From: Candidatus Binatia bacterium
GTDB lineage: Bacteria; Desulfobacterota; Binatia; UBA1149; CAITLU01
Assembly (NCBI GenBank): GCA_036493895.1
Contig: DASXOZ010000019.1
Location: 1 to 64,000, forward strand
Reading direction: 5' to 3'
Length of the DNA: 64,000 bases
Part shown: one piece after another, positions 46,750 through 55,939 of the stretch
Position numbering within the stretch: the first letter of the stretch is position 1
Layout: every line of letters starts with the position of its first letter
Made by a program: the position numbers and the translations under genes
The notes under the pieces: model-generated
What the model was told of the DNA's origin: nothing
Seen by the model: the letters and a program-made list of their open reading frames with translations, nothing else
Database searches by the model: none

Positions 46750-47478
46750 ATGGCCCAGCCCGAGACCGACGCCCGCCTTTTCGACATCATGTGGACCTGC
46801 CGCGCGATGCGGCGCCTCAAGCCCGATCCGGTGCCCGAGGAGACGCTGCTCCAGCTCGTCGACGCCGCGCTGCACGGCCCGAGCGGCAGCAATGCCCAGA
46901 ACTGGCGCTTCGTGATCGTGCGCGACCGCGCGCAGAAGGAAAAGATCCAGGCGCTGTGGCAAAAGACGTGGGGTTTCTATCTCGAGACGTTCGCCACCGC
47001 CGACCTGCGGCCGGGCGAGACGGTCGAGCAACGCGACAAAACCAAGGCGGTGGCAACCGAGCTCGCCGATCACATCGCCGACGTCCCCGCGCTGATCTTC
47101 GTGTGCATCGCGCGCGACGAGCAGCTCGCCAAGGCGCTGGCCTCGCCTGCCACGTTGATGAAGCTCGTGCAGCATTTCGGCGTCGGCGGCGCCGTCAGGA
47201 TGGCCACCGGCGGCCAGCGCATCTCGGGACTTGCCGACGGATCAACCGCTTATCCGGCGGTGCAGAACATCCTGCTCGCCGCTCGCGCGCTCGGCCTCGG
47301 CGCCGTGCTGACGACGCAGCATTTCTTCGTGCCCGGTCAGTTCGAAGCGGCGATCGGCCTTCCGTCGAACGTGACGCTGGCCGCGGTGATTCCTGTCGGC
47401 TATCCGAAAGGGAACTTCGGCCCGGTGAAGCGACCGGAACCGCGCGCAGTGGTGAGTTGGGATTATTACAGATCGTGA
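46750..47478 (+). CDS. Nitroreductase family protein
   Basis: 242 aa FMN-dependent oxidoreductase. The N-terminal FDIMWTCRAMRRLKPDPVPE has the FMN-binding S/CRRAM-R-x-D motif. ALHGPSGSNAQNWRFVIVRD is the second FMN loop, and the C-terminal ILLAARALGLGAVLTTQHFF is the dimer-FMN helix. It reduces nitro groups, quinones or an enzyme-specific ring; substrate unknown. It is divergent from the ferredoxin reductase gene with a ~100-nt shared region. Confidence 0.9.
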   Translation: MAQPETDARLFDIMWTCRAMRRLKPDPVPEETLLQLVDAALHGPSGSNAQNWRFVIVRDRAQKEKIQALWQKTWGFYLETFATADLRPGETVEQRDKTKAVATELADHIADVPALIFVCIARDEQLAKALASPATLMKLVQHFGVGGAVRMATGGQRISGLADGSTAYPAVQNILLAARALGLGAVLTTQHFFVPGQFEAAIGLPSNVTLAAVIPVGYPKGNFGPVKRPEPRAVVSWDYYRS

Positions 47479-47480
47479 AT

Positions 47481-47494
47481 GGGGTCAGGCACCA
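47481..47494. repeat. Partial REP-type word (GGGGTCAGGCACCA)
   Basis: A 14-bp word just after the nitroreductase stop. GGTGCCTGACGCC at 55070-55082 is a near-match of its reverse complement. These words occur around REP-type elements in some deltaproteobacteria (memory, not checked). It lies in a convergent gap. Confidence 0.35.
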
Positions 47495-47540
47495 GAGGAA
47501 TAGCGCGCCAGCCGATCAGTGACCCGGTTGACCGCCGCCG

Positions 47541-48554
47541 TTACTTGATCCCGACCGCCATCGAATCGGGGCCGCTGAGCGCCGTCACCCAGGTTTCGCG
47601 GAAGCCGACTTCTTTCATCCACTTCATGCAGTCGGCGCCGGTGAAATCGAAGCCGCCGCGGGTCTCGATGAGCATGTTCAGGCTCATCATCAGCCCGAAG
47701 ATGTTGGCGCGGCGGTCGTCGTCGATCAGCGATTCGTAAACGATCAGCGCACCGCCGTCCGGCAACGCTTCGAGGGCCTTTTTGAGCAGGACTTTTTTCT
47801 GCTCGAGGTCCCAGTCGTGCAGGATCCGGCCCATCGCGAGCACGTCGGCCCGCGGCATCGGCTCCTCGAAAAAATTGCCGGCGTAGAATTTCATGCGATC
47901 GCCGACGCCGTTAGCCGCGGCATACTCGTCGAAGATCGGCGCGAGCTCGGGAAGATCGAAGCCGCCGCCACGGATGTGCGGCTGCGCGAGCGCGACCTGC
48001 ACCGGAACGCACCCCTGGGCACACCCTACGTCGATGAAAGTCTCGTAGCGATCCCACGGAAACTTCTGCGCGATCGCGCGCGCCGCTCCCATGCTGATTC
48101 CCGTCATTGCCCGCGCGAACTGTTCGAGCCGTGCGGAATCGCTGTAGAGCACGGTGAACAGGTCGGGGCCGCCGTGCAGCATCTCGTTTTGAGGCTGGCC
48201 CGTCTTCAAGCCGTCGGTCAGCGTGCTCCAGAACGGATACAGCCGGGCGTTGGCCATCTCGAGGAAGCCGCCGATGTAGCTCGGACTTTTGCGGTCGAGG
48301 AAAGCGGCCGTCTCGGGCGTGTTCGAATACAGGGAACCGTTTCGCGCGAGCAGGCCGAGCGAGACGAGCCCGTCGAGGAAGTCGGCGCTGGAGCGAGAAT
48401 GAAGGCCGAGCTTTTTTTCCAGCGCCGCGCGGTCGGCCGGCGCGGAGGCGAGCGCGGTGAAAACGCCGAGCTCGACGGCGCTCAGCAGCGTCTTCGATGC
48501 CGTGAACAGGCCGGCGATCTGCAGAATGTTGGCGGGGTTGAGGTCTTCGCTCAC
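47541..48554 (-). CDS. O-methyltransferase (dimerising, plant-type family)
   Basis: 337 aa. The N-terminal dimerisation winged helix (residues ~10-100) contains [16 protein letters not shown] and [17 protein letters not shown]. The SAM domain has [50 protein letters not shown] and a catalytic-type ILHDWDLEQ with the expected HD-W pattern, then [13 protein letters not shown]. The family methylates hydroxyls on secondary metabolites or respiratory precursors. No biosynthetic cluster surrounds it, so the acceptor is unknown. Convergent with the nitroreductase. Confidence 0.88.
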   Translation of the reverse strand: MSEDLNPANILQIAGLFTASKTLLSAVELGVFTALASAPADRAALEKKLGLHSRSSADFLDGLVSLGLLARNGSLYSNTPETAAFLDRKSPSYIGGFLEMANARLYPFWSTLTDGLKTGQPQNEMLHGGPDLFTVLYSDSARLEQFARAMTGISMGAARAIAQKFPWDRYETFIDVGCAQGCVPVQVALAQPHIRGGGFDLPELAPIFDEYAAANGVGDRMKFYAGNFFEEPMPRADVLAMGRILHDWDLEQKKVLLKKALEALPDGGALIVYESLIDDDRRANIFGLMMSLNMLIETRGGFDFTGADCMKWMKEVGFRETWVTALSGPDSMAVGIK

Positions 48555-48663
48555 GTCACTCTCCCTCGCGCGAGGCGCTTTTCGGCGCGGCGCGCAGCTC
48601 TCCGGTGCGGAACCCGCGATGCCATGCCATAGCCGCCGCGTCGATTCGAATCCGCCCTTCGAC

Positions 48664-48719
48664 CAGCAGCCTGCGGAAAAACTCCGGACCGAGGTCCAGG
48701 GTTTTTCCGCAACCTGCTA
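48664..48719. repeat. REP-like palindromic element, best copy
   Basis: An inverted repeat with arms of about 26 bp: left AGCAGCCTGCGGAAAAACTC then CGGAC, right (read on the other strand) AGCAGGTTGCGGAAAAACCC then TGGAC, with a CGAG-type turn at the centre. A few mismatches. It lies directly upstream of hrpB, ending 13 nt before its ATG. It is the most symmetric of the three copies in the window. Confidence 0.75.
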
Positions 48720-48732
48720 GGATCCGCATCCG

Positions 48733-51294
48733 ATGACGTCCGTCACGTCCCTGCCGATCGATGCGGTCCTCGCGGACGTCGTCGCCTCGCTTGCGCGCCA
48801 GCCCAACCTTGCGCTCAAGGCGCCGACCGGCGCGGGGAAAACGCTGCGCGTCGCTCCTGCGCTCGTCGACGCCGGATGCGCCGGCGCCGTGCTCCTGCTC
48901 GAACCCCGCCGGGTTGCCGCACGCGCGGCGGCGCGGCGCATCGCGTTCGAGCGCGGCCGCAACCTCGGCGACGAAGTGGGCTACCACGTGCGCTTCGATC
49001 GCAAGACCAGTCGCGACACCCGGATCATCGCGATGACCTACGGCATTTTCCTGCGAAAGCTGCAGGACGATCCTTTTCTCGACGGAGTCGGCGCGGTCGT
49101 CTTCGATGAATTCCATGAGCGCAGCCTCGATGCCGATCTCGCGCTGGCGATGGTACGAAAAACGCAGCGGGAAGCGCGCGCCGAGCTTCGCATCGTCGTG
49201 ATGTCGGCGACGCTGGAAGCAGCGCCGGTCGCGGCATTTCTCGGCGACGCACCGGTGATCGAGAGTGCGGGGCGGAGCTTTCCTGTCGAGATCGGCTACC
49301 GCGACGTTCGCGGCGTTCGCGACGTCGAAGCGGCTGCGGCGGGCGCGGTGCGGGAGGCCTGCGGCGAGAGCGCCGGCGACGTGCTCGTCTTTCTGCCGGG
49401 CCTCGCGGAAATCCGTCGCACCCGCGCCGCGCTCGACGGCTTTGCCTCGCAGTCGGGCATCGACGTCGTCGAGCTTTACGGCGACCTTCCAGCCGAAGAG
49501 CAGGACGCCGTGCTGCGCCGCGGCCCGCGGCGAAAGATCGTGCTCTCGACCAACGTCGCCGAGTCCTCCGTCACGATCGAGAACGTCACCGCCGTCGTGG
49601 ACTCCGGACTTGCGCGGGTGATGAGGATGGACGCTTCGGTCGGCATCGACCGACTCGAAGTCGGCAGAATCTCGCGCGCCTCGGCCGAGCAGCGCGCCGG
49701 GCGCGCCGGCAGAACCGCGCCGGGAGTGTGCATTCGCCTCTGGAGCCAGCACGAGGACGCAGCGCTGAGGCCGGTCGAAGAGCCCGAAATCCGCCGCGTC
49801 GACCTGTCGCGCGCATTGCTCGAGTTGCGCGCGTGGGGCGAGGCGGATCCGGCGTCGTTTTCATGGTTCGAAGCGCCCGAGTCCGGCGCTCTCCGGAATG
49901 CGGACCGGCTTCTGCATGAGCTCGGTGCGATCGACGATTCCGGTTTGACCGCCGTTGGCCGGCGGCTGGCCGCGTTGCCTCTGCCTCCTCGCATCGGGCG
50001 CCTGCTGCTCGAAGGAGAAAAGCTCGGGGTGCGCGCTCGCGCCGCGCTTGCCGCCGCGCTGCTCGGCGAGCGAGATCCGCTGCGGCGCGACGGTGAACGG
50101 GGAGCACCGCGCCGTGCAACGACCGTGCACGAATCGGACCTGCTCGAACGCGTCGTTCTGCTCGAACGCTTTGCCGCCTCCTCGTCGCGCGCCGCGGCTG
50201 CGTGGCCCGAGCTTTCGGTGGGCGCGGCGCACGGGGTGCTGCGCGTCGCCAAAGACCTCGAAGCATCGTTGCGAGAAAATGGCGAGTCTGCCCGACGCGC
50301 GAAGGAATCGATCGACAGGGATGAAGACCTGCTGCGTGCACTCGTCGCCGCCTATCCCGACCGCGTCGCGCTTCGACGCCAGGCCGGAAGCGACCGCGCA
50401 GTCATGGCCGGAGGTCGCGGCGTGCGCCTGGCGAGCGAAAGCGTCGTGGTCACTGCGTCTCTTTTTCTTTGCGTCTCGATCGATGCCGGCCGCCGCGGCG
50501 AGCGTTCCGAGAGCCTCGTTCGCCTTGCATCGGCCATCGAGCCGGAGTGGCTGCCGCCGGCGTGGCTTTCGCGCAGTGTCGAGACGACATTCGACGAGGC
50601 CGGCGAAAGCATCGTCGCCCGCTCGGTCCTGCGGTATCGCGACCTCCTGCTGGAAGAAAAACCCGCCTCTCTGACCCGGGATGCAGCGGGACGATTGCTC
50701 GCCGACATCGCCGCGGCCAATCCGCGGCGTGCGCTCCATCTCGAAGACGAGGACGTGGCGTCGTGGCTGGCGCGCGTGCGATCTCTTGCGGGCTGGATGC
50801 CCGAGCTCGAGCTGCCCCGCTTCGAGGATGCCGACCTCAGCGCGGTTGCGCGCGAGCTTGCCGGCGGCCGCCGTTCCTTCGACGAGATGCGCCGCGCGCC
50901 GCTTCTGGACGCGCTGCGCACTCACCTTTCGTGGGAACAGCAGCGCGCGCTCGATCGTCACGCGCCCGAGCGCATCGCGGTGCCGAGCGGCAGCGCGATC
51001 CGGCTTCTCTACGAGCCCGGCCGCGCGCCGGTGCTGGCCGCTCGAATCCAGGAGCTGTACGGCATGGCCGAAACGCCACGCATCGCCGGCGGCCGGGTTC
51101 CGGTCGTGATGCACCTTCTCGCACCGAACCGGCGCCCCGAGCAGGTGACCGAAGACCTGGCGAGCTTCTGGAAGAATACCTACGTGCAGGTGCGCAAGGA
51201 GCTTCGCGCACGCTATCCAAAGCACGCGTGGCCCGAAGATCCACTGACGGCCACGGCCGAAGCACGTCCGCGCAGGAACAGGCCCCGCGCGTGA
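48733..51294 (+). CDS. hrpB: ATP-dependent RNA helicase-like protein HrpB
   Basis: 853 aa, the usual size. Superfamily 2 motifs are present in order: I (LKAPTGAGKTLRVAP), II (VVFDEFHERSLD, DEFH in place of DEAH), III (VMSATL), V (LSTNVAESSVTIENVTAVVD) and VI (EQRAGRAGRTAPG). HrpB-specific regions include the C-terminal IRLLYEPGRAPVLAARIQEL and YPKHAWPEDP. It is an RNA-unwinding ATPase of unsettled cellular role. The upstream REP-like palindrome may overlap its leader. The start is the only ATG in frame before the helicase core. Confidence 0.95.
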   Translation: MTSVTSLPIDAVLADVVASLARQPNLALKAPTGAGKTLRVAPALVDAGCAGAVLLLEPRRVAARAAARRIAFERGRNLGDEVGYHVRFDRKTSRDTRIIAMTYGIFLRKLQDDPFLDGVGAVVFDEFHERSLDADLALAMVRKTQREARAELRIVVMSATLEAAPVAAFLGDAPVIESAGRSFPVEIGYRDVRGVRDVEAAAAGAVREACGESAGDVLVFLPGLAEIRRTRAALDGFASQSGIDVVELYGDLPAEEQDAVLRRGPRRKIVLSTNVAESSVTIENVTAVVDSGLARVMRMDASVGIDRLEVGRISRASAEQRAGRAGRTAPGVCIRLWSQHEDAALRPVEEPEIRRVDLSRALLELRAWGEADPASFSWFEAPESGALRNADRLLHELGAIDDSGLTAVGRRLAALPLPPRIGRLLLEGEKLGVRARAALAAALLGERDPLRRDGERGAPRRATTVHESDLLERVVLLERFAASSSRAAAAWPELSVGAAHGVLRVAKDLEASLRENGESARRAKESIDRDEDLLRALVAAYPDRVALRRQAGSDRAVMAGGRGVRLASESVVVTASLFLCVSIDAGRRGERSESLVRLASAIEPEWLPPAWLSRSVETTFDEAGESIVARSVLRYRDLLLEEKPASLTRDAAGRLLADIAAANPRRALHLEDEDVASWLARVRSLAGWMPELELPRFEDADLSAVARELAGGRRSFDEMRRAPLLDALRTHLSWEQQRALDRHAPERIAVPSGSAIRLLYEPGRAPVLAARIQELYGMAETPRIAGGRVPVVMHLLAPNRRPEQVTEDLASFWKNTYVQVRKELRARYPKHAWPEDPLTATAEARPRRNRPRA

Positions 51295-51341
51295 CTCACT
51301 GAAGCGTGACTCACTGATGAAGGAAAGCCCAGGAGACCATC

Positions 51342-51857
51342 ATGCAACTTTCCGTGCACGTCATTGCCGCGCTGGCAGTGTGCTCGCGCCTCGCCGACGT
51401 AGGCACCACCTATCTGGTAACGCCGACGCTGAAGCTCGAGGCCAACGCCATCGTGCGGCGTTTCGGCTGGCGGTTCGGGGCGCTGACGGTCGTGCTCGGC
51501 CTGTTTGCCTACGTATCGCCGCCTTTCGGCATCGTCATTGCGACGATGTCGTTCATCGTCGCTGCGTTCAATTCCTCGAAGATCCTCATGGCCAGGGCGC
51601 TCGGCGAGGACGAGATGGTCGAGATCGGCCGTCGCGTATTCCTGGCGACACCGCCGTGGCCCGGGCTGCTCTACCTCGTCATGCCGGGCATTTTCATCGC
51701 GGTGCCCGCGGTGATGCTGCTGCAGTTCTATCCCGACGCGTCCGAATGGGGCTATTACTTTGCGCTGGGAATGCTCGGCTACTCCCTGGCGGTCTTCGTG
51801 CACTATCCCGTCCGGTTTTTCCGGGTTCGCGCGCAAGCGAAGAAAGCCGGGCGATAG
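51342..51857 (+). CDS. Small integral membrane protein of unknown function
   Basis: 171 aa with about four hydrophobic segments (ALTVVLGLFAYVSPPFGIVI, VIATMSFIVAAF, LYLVMPGIFIAVPAVMLLQF, YYFALGMLGYSLAVFVHYP). The N-terminal segment resembles a domain of small DUF-type membrane proteins with a conserved LKLEANAIVRRFGW. No function is recognised. It lies ~45 nt after hrpB on the same strand. Confidence 0.75.
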   Translation: MQLSVHVIAALAVCSRLADVGTTYLVTPTLKLEANAIVRRFGWRFGALTVVLGLFAYVSPPFGIVIATMSFIVAAFNSSKILMARALGEDEMVEIGRRVFLATPPWPGLLYLVMPGIFIAVPAVMLLQFYPDASEWGYYFALGMLGYSLAVFVHYPVRFFRVRAQAKKAGR

Positions 51858-51934
51858 CGCACCGCAAGCGGTGGCGGCCGACGTACGGGTCGCGCGATTT
51901 GCTGCCCCGCCACGCTGTCTCTACAACCGTTCCG

Positions 51935-52789
51935 ATGCGCCGGCCCCTCATCCTCGCGTTTCTTCTCTGGGGCTTGCCGCTTGCTGCGACGGCCGCGCCG
52001 GCCCCCGAGCCTGCGCCCGGCGTCCTGGCCACCGACGGCTACTTCGACGTCTCGCGCATCGACCAGAACACGTACGCGATCCACGAGCCGCGCTACTGGC
52101 AGCAGGACACGATGTACGTGATCAAGGGCGAGTCGCGTGCGATCCTCGTCGACACGGGCTCGGGAACCCGGGACGTCGCGTTCATCGCCGACAAGGTCAC
52201 GAAGAACCCGATGACTGCGGTCGCGTCGCACGTGCACTATGACCACATCGGCAGCCACGGCAGCTTCCATCAGGTCGCGATGATCGACCTGCCCGAAACT
52301 CGCGCCGCCACCCGCGACAACTACTACTCGCCGCCGCTGTCGAAGAGCCTCGAGCCATTCGCATCGGGATTCCACGTCACCGAGTGGTGGAAGCCCGGCG
52401 ACGTGATCGACCTCGGCAACCGCAAGATCGAGATCGTGCACATTCCGGGGCATTCGAGCGATGAAATCGCGCTCGTCGATCGCGCGAACCGCTACGCATT
52501 CGTCGGCGACCATCTCTACGGCGGGACCCTGCTCGCCAACCTTCCGGGCTCCGACCTCGGCCAGTACCTGCTTTCGACGCGAAAGCTGCTCAACGACTAT
52601 CCCGAGGTGCAGACGTATTTCGGCGGGCACGGCGACGGTCGCATGCCTCGCGAGAAGATGGTCACGCTCGAGAGCCTGCTCAGCGGAATTCTCGAGAAGC
52701 GGATCGGCGGCCAGCGCCAGTGGTGGCTGGCCTTTGTGGTCGCACGCTATCCCGGCGACGGGTTTTCGATTCTCGCGGCCGCACCGTGA
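51935..52789 (+). CDS. Periplasmic metallo-beta-lactamase-fold hydrolase
   Basis: 284 aa. A signal peptide (MRRPLILAFLLWGLPLAATA, then AP) exports it. The MBL core carries VASHVHYDHIGSHGSFHQ (HxHxDH), LVDTGSGTRDVAFI, the second-metal IVHIPGHSSDEIAL and a late YFGGHGDGRM His. All five metal ligand positions look filled, so it is probably active, on an unknown substrate (beta-lactam, thioester or lactone). The start at ATG 51935 is chosen because it opens the signal peptide; the upstream frame shadows the previous gene. Confidence 0.88.
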   Translation: MRRPLILAFLLWGLPLAATAAPAPEPAPGVLATDGYFDVSRIDQNTYAIHEPRYWQQDTMYVIKGESRAILVDTGSGTRDVAFIADKVTKNPMTAVASHVHYDHIGSHGSFHQVAMIDLPETRAATRDNYYSPPLSKSLEPFASGFHVTEWWKPGDVIDLGNRKIEIVHIPGHSSDEIALVDRANRYAFVGDHLYGGTLLANLPGSDLGQYLLSTRKLLNDYPEVQTYFGGHGDGRMPREKMVTLESLLSGILEKRIGGQRQWWLAFVVARYPGDGFSILAAAP

Positions 52790-52877
52790 GCGGGGCAGAT
52801 TCGAGCGACGGCATCGCGACCGACCGGCGGCTGCTTTGGTGGGCACGCAGGACCTCTACCGCTCGCCGGACCTTGCA

Positions 52878-53771
52878 ATGAAGCACAAGGCGCAGGCGCT
52901 GGTCGTCTCCGGCTTCCTCGGCAGCGGCAAGACAACGCTGGTGCGCCACCTTCTCGAAGAGGGCCAGCGCGACGGAATCCGCACGGCCGTGGTGTCGAAC
53001 GAGTTCGGCGAGCTCGGCATCGACCAGGCTGTGCTGGCTTCGAGCCAGGGCGACTTCGTCGAGCTTGCCGGCGGCTGCGTCTGCTGCCGCCTGGCCGACG
53101 ACCTCCTGCTCACGCTCCAGCAGCTCTGGGAAAGAACCGGGCCCGAGCGCGTCGTCGTCGAGACTTCGGGCGTCGCGCTTCCGTACGACACGCTGATCAA
53201 TTTCTGGCGCGATCCGGTGCGCGCGTGGGCAATCGACGAAAGCTCGGTCGTCGTCGTCAGTGCCGAGCAGGTCTGCGCCGGGCGCGACCTCGATGCCACG
53301 TTCGAAGACCAGGTCTGCTCGGCCGACCTCCTTCTCCTGAGCAAGACCGACCTCGTGAGCGAGGAAAACGCGGCGCGCGCCGAACGCTACCTTCGCGACA
53401 TGCAGCCGGGCGTGACGATCCTTCGCGCCAGTTTCGGGGACATCGACTCGCGGGTGTTTTTTCCGCCCGAGCCGGGCTCGCGAGAGGCCGCGCGGCGGAT
53501 CGAAGAGCGTGAGCACCGCCACAACCACCAGTCCTACGTCTGCGAAGAGCTTGCGGTTGCGGCGGGAACCGCCGAGGCGGAGATCCGCCGCCGCCTCGAG
53601 CAGCGCGCGCCGCTTCGGGCCAAGGGATTCGTCGAAACGGCCGCGGGATTGCGCCTCGTCCAGGGAGTCGGCACGAACGTCGAGATCACGCCCGTTCCCT
53701 CGCCCCCGCCGGCCGAGCTGCTCGGCCGGATCGTCATCATCGAGAGGCGGCGCAACTCGGCCCACGCCTGA
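52878..53771 (+). CDS. CobW/COG0523-family GTPase metallochaperone
   Basis: 297 aa. Walker A is VVSGFLGSGKTTLVRHLL, the metal-binding motif is LAGGCVCCRLADDL (CxCC), the switch region is VVVETSGVA, and LLLSKTDLVSEE gives the guanine specificity. A short His-rich spot (EHRHNHQ) precedes the C-terminal domain. The family delivers Zn, Co or other metals to target proteins in the cytoplasm. No metalloenzyme target is adjacent. The start MKHKAQAL at 52878 is the family-type N-terminus. Confidence 0.92.
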   Translation: MKHKAQALVVSGFLGSGKTTLVRHLLEEGQRDGIRTAVVSNEFGELGIDQAVLASSQGDFVELAGGCVCCRLADDLLLTLQQLWERTGPERVVVETSGVALPYDTLINFWRDPVRAWAIDESSVVVVSAEQVCAGRDLDATFEDQVCSADLLLLSKTDLVSEENAARAERYLRDMQPGVTILRASFGDIDSRVFFPPEPGSREAARRIEEREHRHNHQSYVCEELAVAAGTAEAEIRRRLEQRAPLRAKGFVETAAGLRLVQGVGTNVEITPVPSPPPAELLGRIVIIERRRNSAHA

Positions 53772-53815
53772 GCCGCGCGTGCTTTCTTCGACGAACCGCG
53801 GCAATCATACCCCCA

Positions 53816-54256
53816 ATGGCGAAAAGTAATGGGGACAGTCCCCATAGCGGCAATGGAATGGGGTCTGTCCCCAATGCGCTTCGGGTGCTCGACGCGTCGT
53901 CGTATTCGCGGCTGACGACGTTTCGTCGCAACGGGACCAGGGTTTCGGTTCCGATCTGGCACACGGTCGGCGGCGACAAGGTCTACATGTTCACCGAGGC
54001 CGGATCGTTCAAGGTCAAGCGGCTTCGCAGCGACTCGCGCATCGAGATCACGACCTGCGACTGGCGAGGCAATCCCGGCGGCGCGCCCACGTGGTCCGGC
54101 ACCGGACGCATCGTCGACTCGCCCGCCGACGTCACGCGCGCCTACCAGGCGCTCGATCGCAAATACGGCTGGCAGAAATGGATCGTCGATGCGCTCTCGA
54201 AACTTTCGGGACGCTACGACGCGCGTGCGATCCTGGAGATCACTCTCGATGAGTGA
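53816..54256 (+). CDS. PPOX-class (F420/FMN) split-barrel oxidoreductase
   Basis: 146 aa. The barrel starts at LDASSYSRLTTFRRNGTRVS (~residue 24), then VPIWHTVGGDKVYMFTEAGS, FKVKRLRSDSRIEITTCDWR and TWSGTGRIVDSPADV; this pattern fits the pyridoxamine oxidase-like family that in some bacteria uses coenzyme F420. The first ~20 residues come from the two GGGGAC...GTCCCC palindromes (53830-53873), giving NGDSPHSGNGMGSVPN. ATG 53858 or GTG 53885 could be the original start before the repeat inserted. Overlaps the methyltransferase by 8 nt. Confidence 0.85.
   Translation: MAKSNGDSPHSGNGMGSVPNALRVLDASSYSRLTTFRRNGTRVSVPIWHTVGGDKVYMFTEAGSFKVKRLRSDSRIEITTCDWRGNPGGAPTWSGTGRIVDSPADVTRAYQALDRKYGWQKWIVDALSKLSGRYDARAILEITLDE
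53830..53873. repeat. Paired GGGGAC...GTCCCC palindromes
   Basis: TGGGGACAGTCCCCA (53830-53844) and TGGGGTCTGTCCCCA (53859-53873), 14 nt apart. Each is a near-perfect palindrome around a short centre, and their centres are related. The pattern is a REP-type element that I associate with tyrosine transposases (RAYT) in deltaproteobacteria; the transposase is not in the window. Confidence 0.65.
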
Positions 54257-55058
54257 GGCGCGCCCCGCCGACTGGAAAGACCACTTCAGCCACGCCAGCG
54301 ACGACTACCGGCGCTGGAGGCCGCGTTATCCTTCCGAGTTGTTCGAGTGGCTCGCAACCAGTGCGCCTGCGCGCGAGCTCGCGTGGGACTGTGCGACCGG
54401 CAACGGGCAGGCTGCCGAAGGTTTGGCTTCGTGCTTCGCAGCCGTCGTGGCGACGGACGCGAGCGAAGCGCAGATCCGCGAAGCCGAGCCGTTCGATCGC
54501 GTCGAGTACCGCATCGCGCGCGCCGAGCAGGCGCCGCTCGAGGACGGCAGCGTCGACGTCATCACCGTCGCGCAGGCGCTGCACTGGTTCGACATCGACC
54601 GCTTCCACGCCGAGGCAGCTCGCGTGCTCAAGCCCGGCGGCGTGATCGCCGAATGGGGCTACGGCATTGCCGACATCAGCACGGAGATCGACCGGATTCT
54701 CAGACGCTTTGCAGGCGTAACCGTCGGTCCCTACTGGCCGCCCGAACGTGCGATGATTGATACCGCGTATGCCGGCGTAACGTTTCCCTTCGATACGATC
54801 GATGCACCGCCGTTTGCGATGACCGCGCGCTGGAGTCTCGACCGCTTCATGTCCTACCTCGGAACCTGGTCGTCGGTGAACGGCTACCGGCGCAGCGTGG
54901 GCAGCGATCCGCTGCCGGAGTTTCGCGAAAAGCTCGCAACGCTGTGGGGCGACGGCGACCGCGAGATCCGGTGGCCGCTGATCCTTCGTGTCGGGCGTTC
55001 CAGGTGCAGTGCGACCTCCGAATCGCGCCGCTCGCCTGCCCGCGGCTCAGCCGCCTGA
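54249..55058 (+). CDS. Class I SAM-dependent methyltransferase
   Basis: 269 aa. An N-terminal helical region (DWKDHFSHASDDYRRWRPRY) leads to the SAM-binding motif ELAWDCATGNGQAAEGLASC (motif I), VATDASEAQIREAEP (motif II) and a post-core YRIARAEQAPLEDGSVDVIT with ALHWFDIDRFHAEAARVLKP. The architecture matches small-molecule methyltransferases of the YafE/UbiE-like type. It starts at ATG 54249, 8 nt before the end of the PPOX gene. Acceptor unknown. Confidence 0.88.
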   Translation: MSEARPADWKDHFSHASDDYRRWRPRYPSELFEWLATSAPARELAWDCATGNGQAAEGLASCFAAVVATDASEAQIREAEPFDRVEYRIARAEQAPLEDGSVDVITVAQALHWFDIDRFHAEAARVLKPGGVIAEWGYGIADISTEIDRILRRFAGVTVGPYWPPERAMIDTAYAGVTFPFDTIDAPPFAMTARWSLDRFMSYLGTWSSVNGYRRSVGSDPLPEFREKLATLWGDGDREIRWPLILRVGRSRCSATSESRRSPARGSAA

Positions 55059-55084
55059 CCGTACGTCCCGGTGCCTGACGCCAG

Positions 55085-55870
55085 ATGATTCCTCCGTACT
55101 CCGGCCCACTGTCGTTCTCTGTCGGGCCCCTGCACTACCAGCTTTTCGGTGCGCTCGTCGTCACCGGAGTTCTCGTCGGTCACAGGGTCGTGCTTCGCCT
55201 GGCAGCGGCGCGCGGCATCGACGTCGCCGAGATGCGAGCGGCCGCCGCATGGGCGCTGGTCGCAGGATTCATCGGCGCGCACGTCGTCGACACCGTCTTC
55301 TATCATCCGGAAAAAATCGCGGCCGACGGCGTCGTCGCGCTGCTGAAAATCTGGGACGGAATCAGTTCCTACGGCGGTTTCCTCGGTGCGCTCGTCGGCG
55401 TCGGGTTCTACTTCTTTCGCCTCAAAAAAAGCTGGTGGCCTCACGCCGACATCCTGATGCAGGGACTGGTGTTCGGATGGATCTTCGGCCGCCTCGGCTG
55501 CACGCTCGCCAGCGATCACCCGGGAACGCTGACGAGTTTTCCGCTCGCCTTCGCGTACCCCACCGGCGCGCGACACAACCTCGGGTTTTACGAGCTGCTG
55601 TTCACCGTCCTCGTGCTGGTGCCCGCGATCCTCGCGCTGCACGCACGCGAACGCTCGGCCGGCTATCGCCCGGGAATTTACACCGCCGCGATCGCGGCGC
55701 TGTATGCGCCGGCCCGCTTTTTGATGGACTTCCTGCGCGCCACAGACCTGCCGCATTCGGATCCGCGCGTCTACGGGCTGACGGCGGCGCAATACATTTC
55801 CGTCGTCGTGTTCGTGCTGGCGCTGGCCCTGCTGAGAAAATCCGCCCGGCCGCTGGCGACAACTGCGTAG
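55085..55870 (+). CDS. Second Lgt-family membrane protein
   Basis: 261 aa with seven hydrophobic segments in the Lgt layout (FSVGPLHYQLFGALVVTG, ISSYGGFLGALVGVGFYFFR, QGLVFGWIFGRLGCTLASDH, LGFYELLFTVLVLVPAILAL, YISVVVFVLALALL). The conserved Arg is kept in GRLGC, but GDGDWGTVT of the first copy is replaced by ASDHPGTLTS. The C-terminal FRFLxE-like motif reads ARFLMDFLRATD. It may be a redundant transferase or a protein with an altered acceptor or donor. The canonical lgt is at 44450. Confidence 0.8.
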   Translation: MIPPYSGPLSFSVGPLHYQLFGALVVTGVLVGHRVVLRLAAARGIDVAEMRAAAAWALVAGFIGAHVVDTVFYHPEKIAADGVVALLKIWDGISSYGGFLGALVGVGFYFFRLKKSWWPHADILMQGLVFGWIFGRLGCTLASDHPGTLTSFPLAFAYPTGARHNLGFYELLFTVLVLVPAILALHARERSAGYRPGIYTAAIAALYAPARFLMDFLRATDLPHSDPRVYGLTAAQYISVVVFVLALALLRKSARPLATTA

Positions 55871-55939
55871 GCGATAGAAAAACACTGCCGGAGGTCGGGC
55901 ACCGCCGCGCTGGTGCTGGATCTCGGCGAGGTTCCTGCA

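Noticed and set aside
47541..48554. O-methyltransferase as part of a secondary-metabolite cluster
   Set aside because: Neighbours are a nitroreductase and hrpB on opposite strands; no synthase, carrier or transporter forms a cluster with it.
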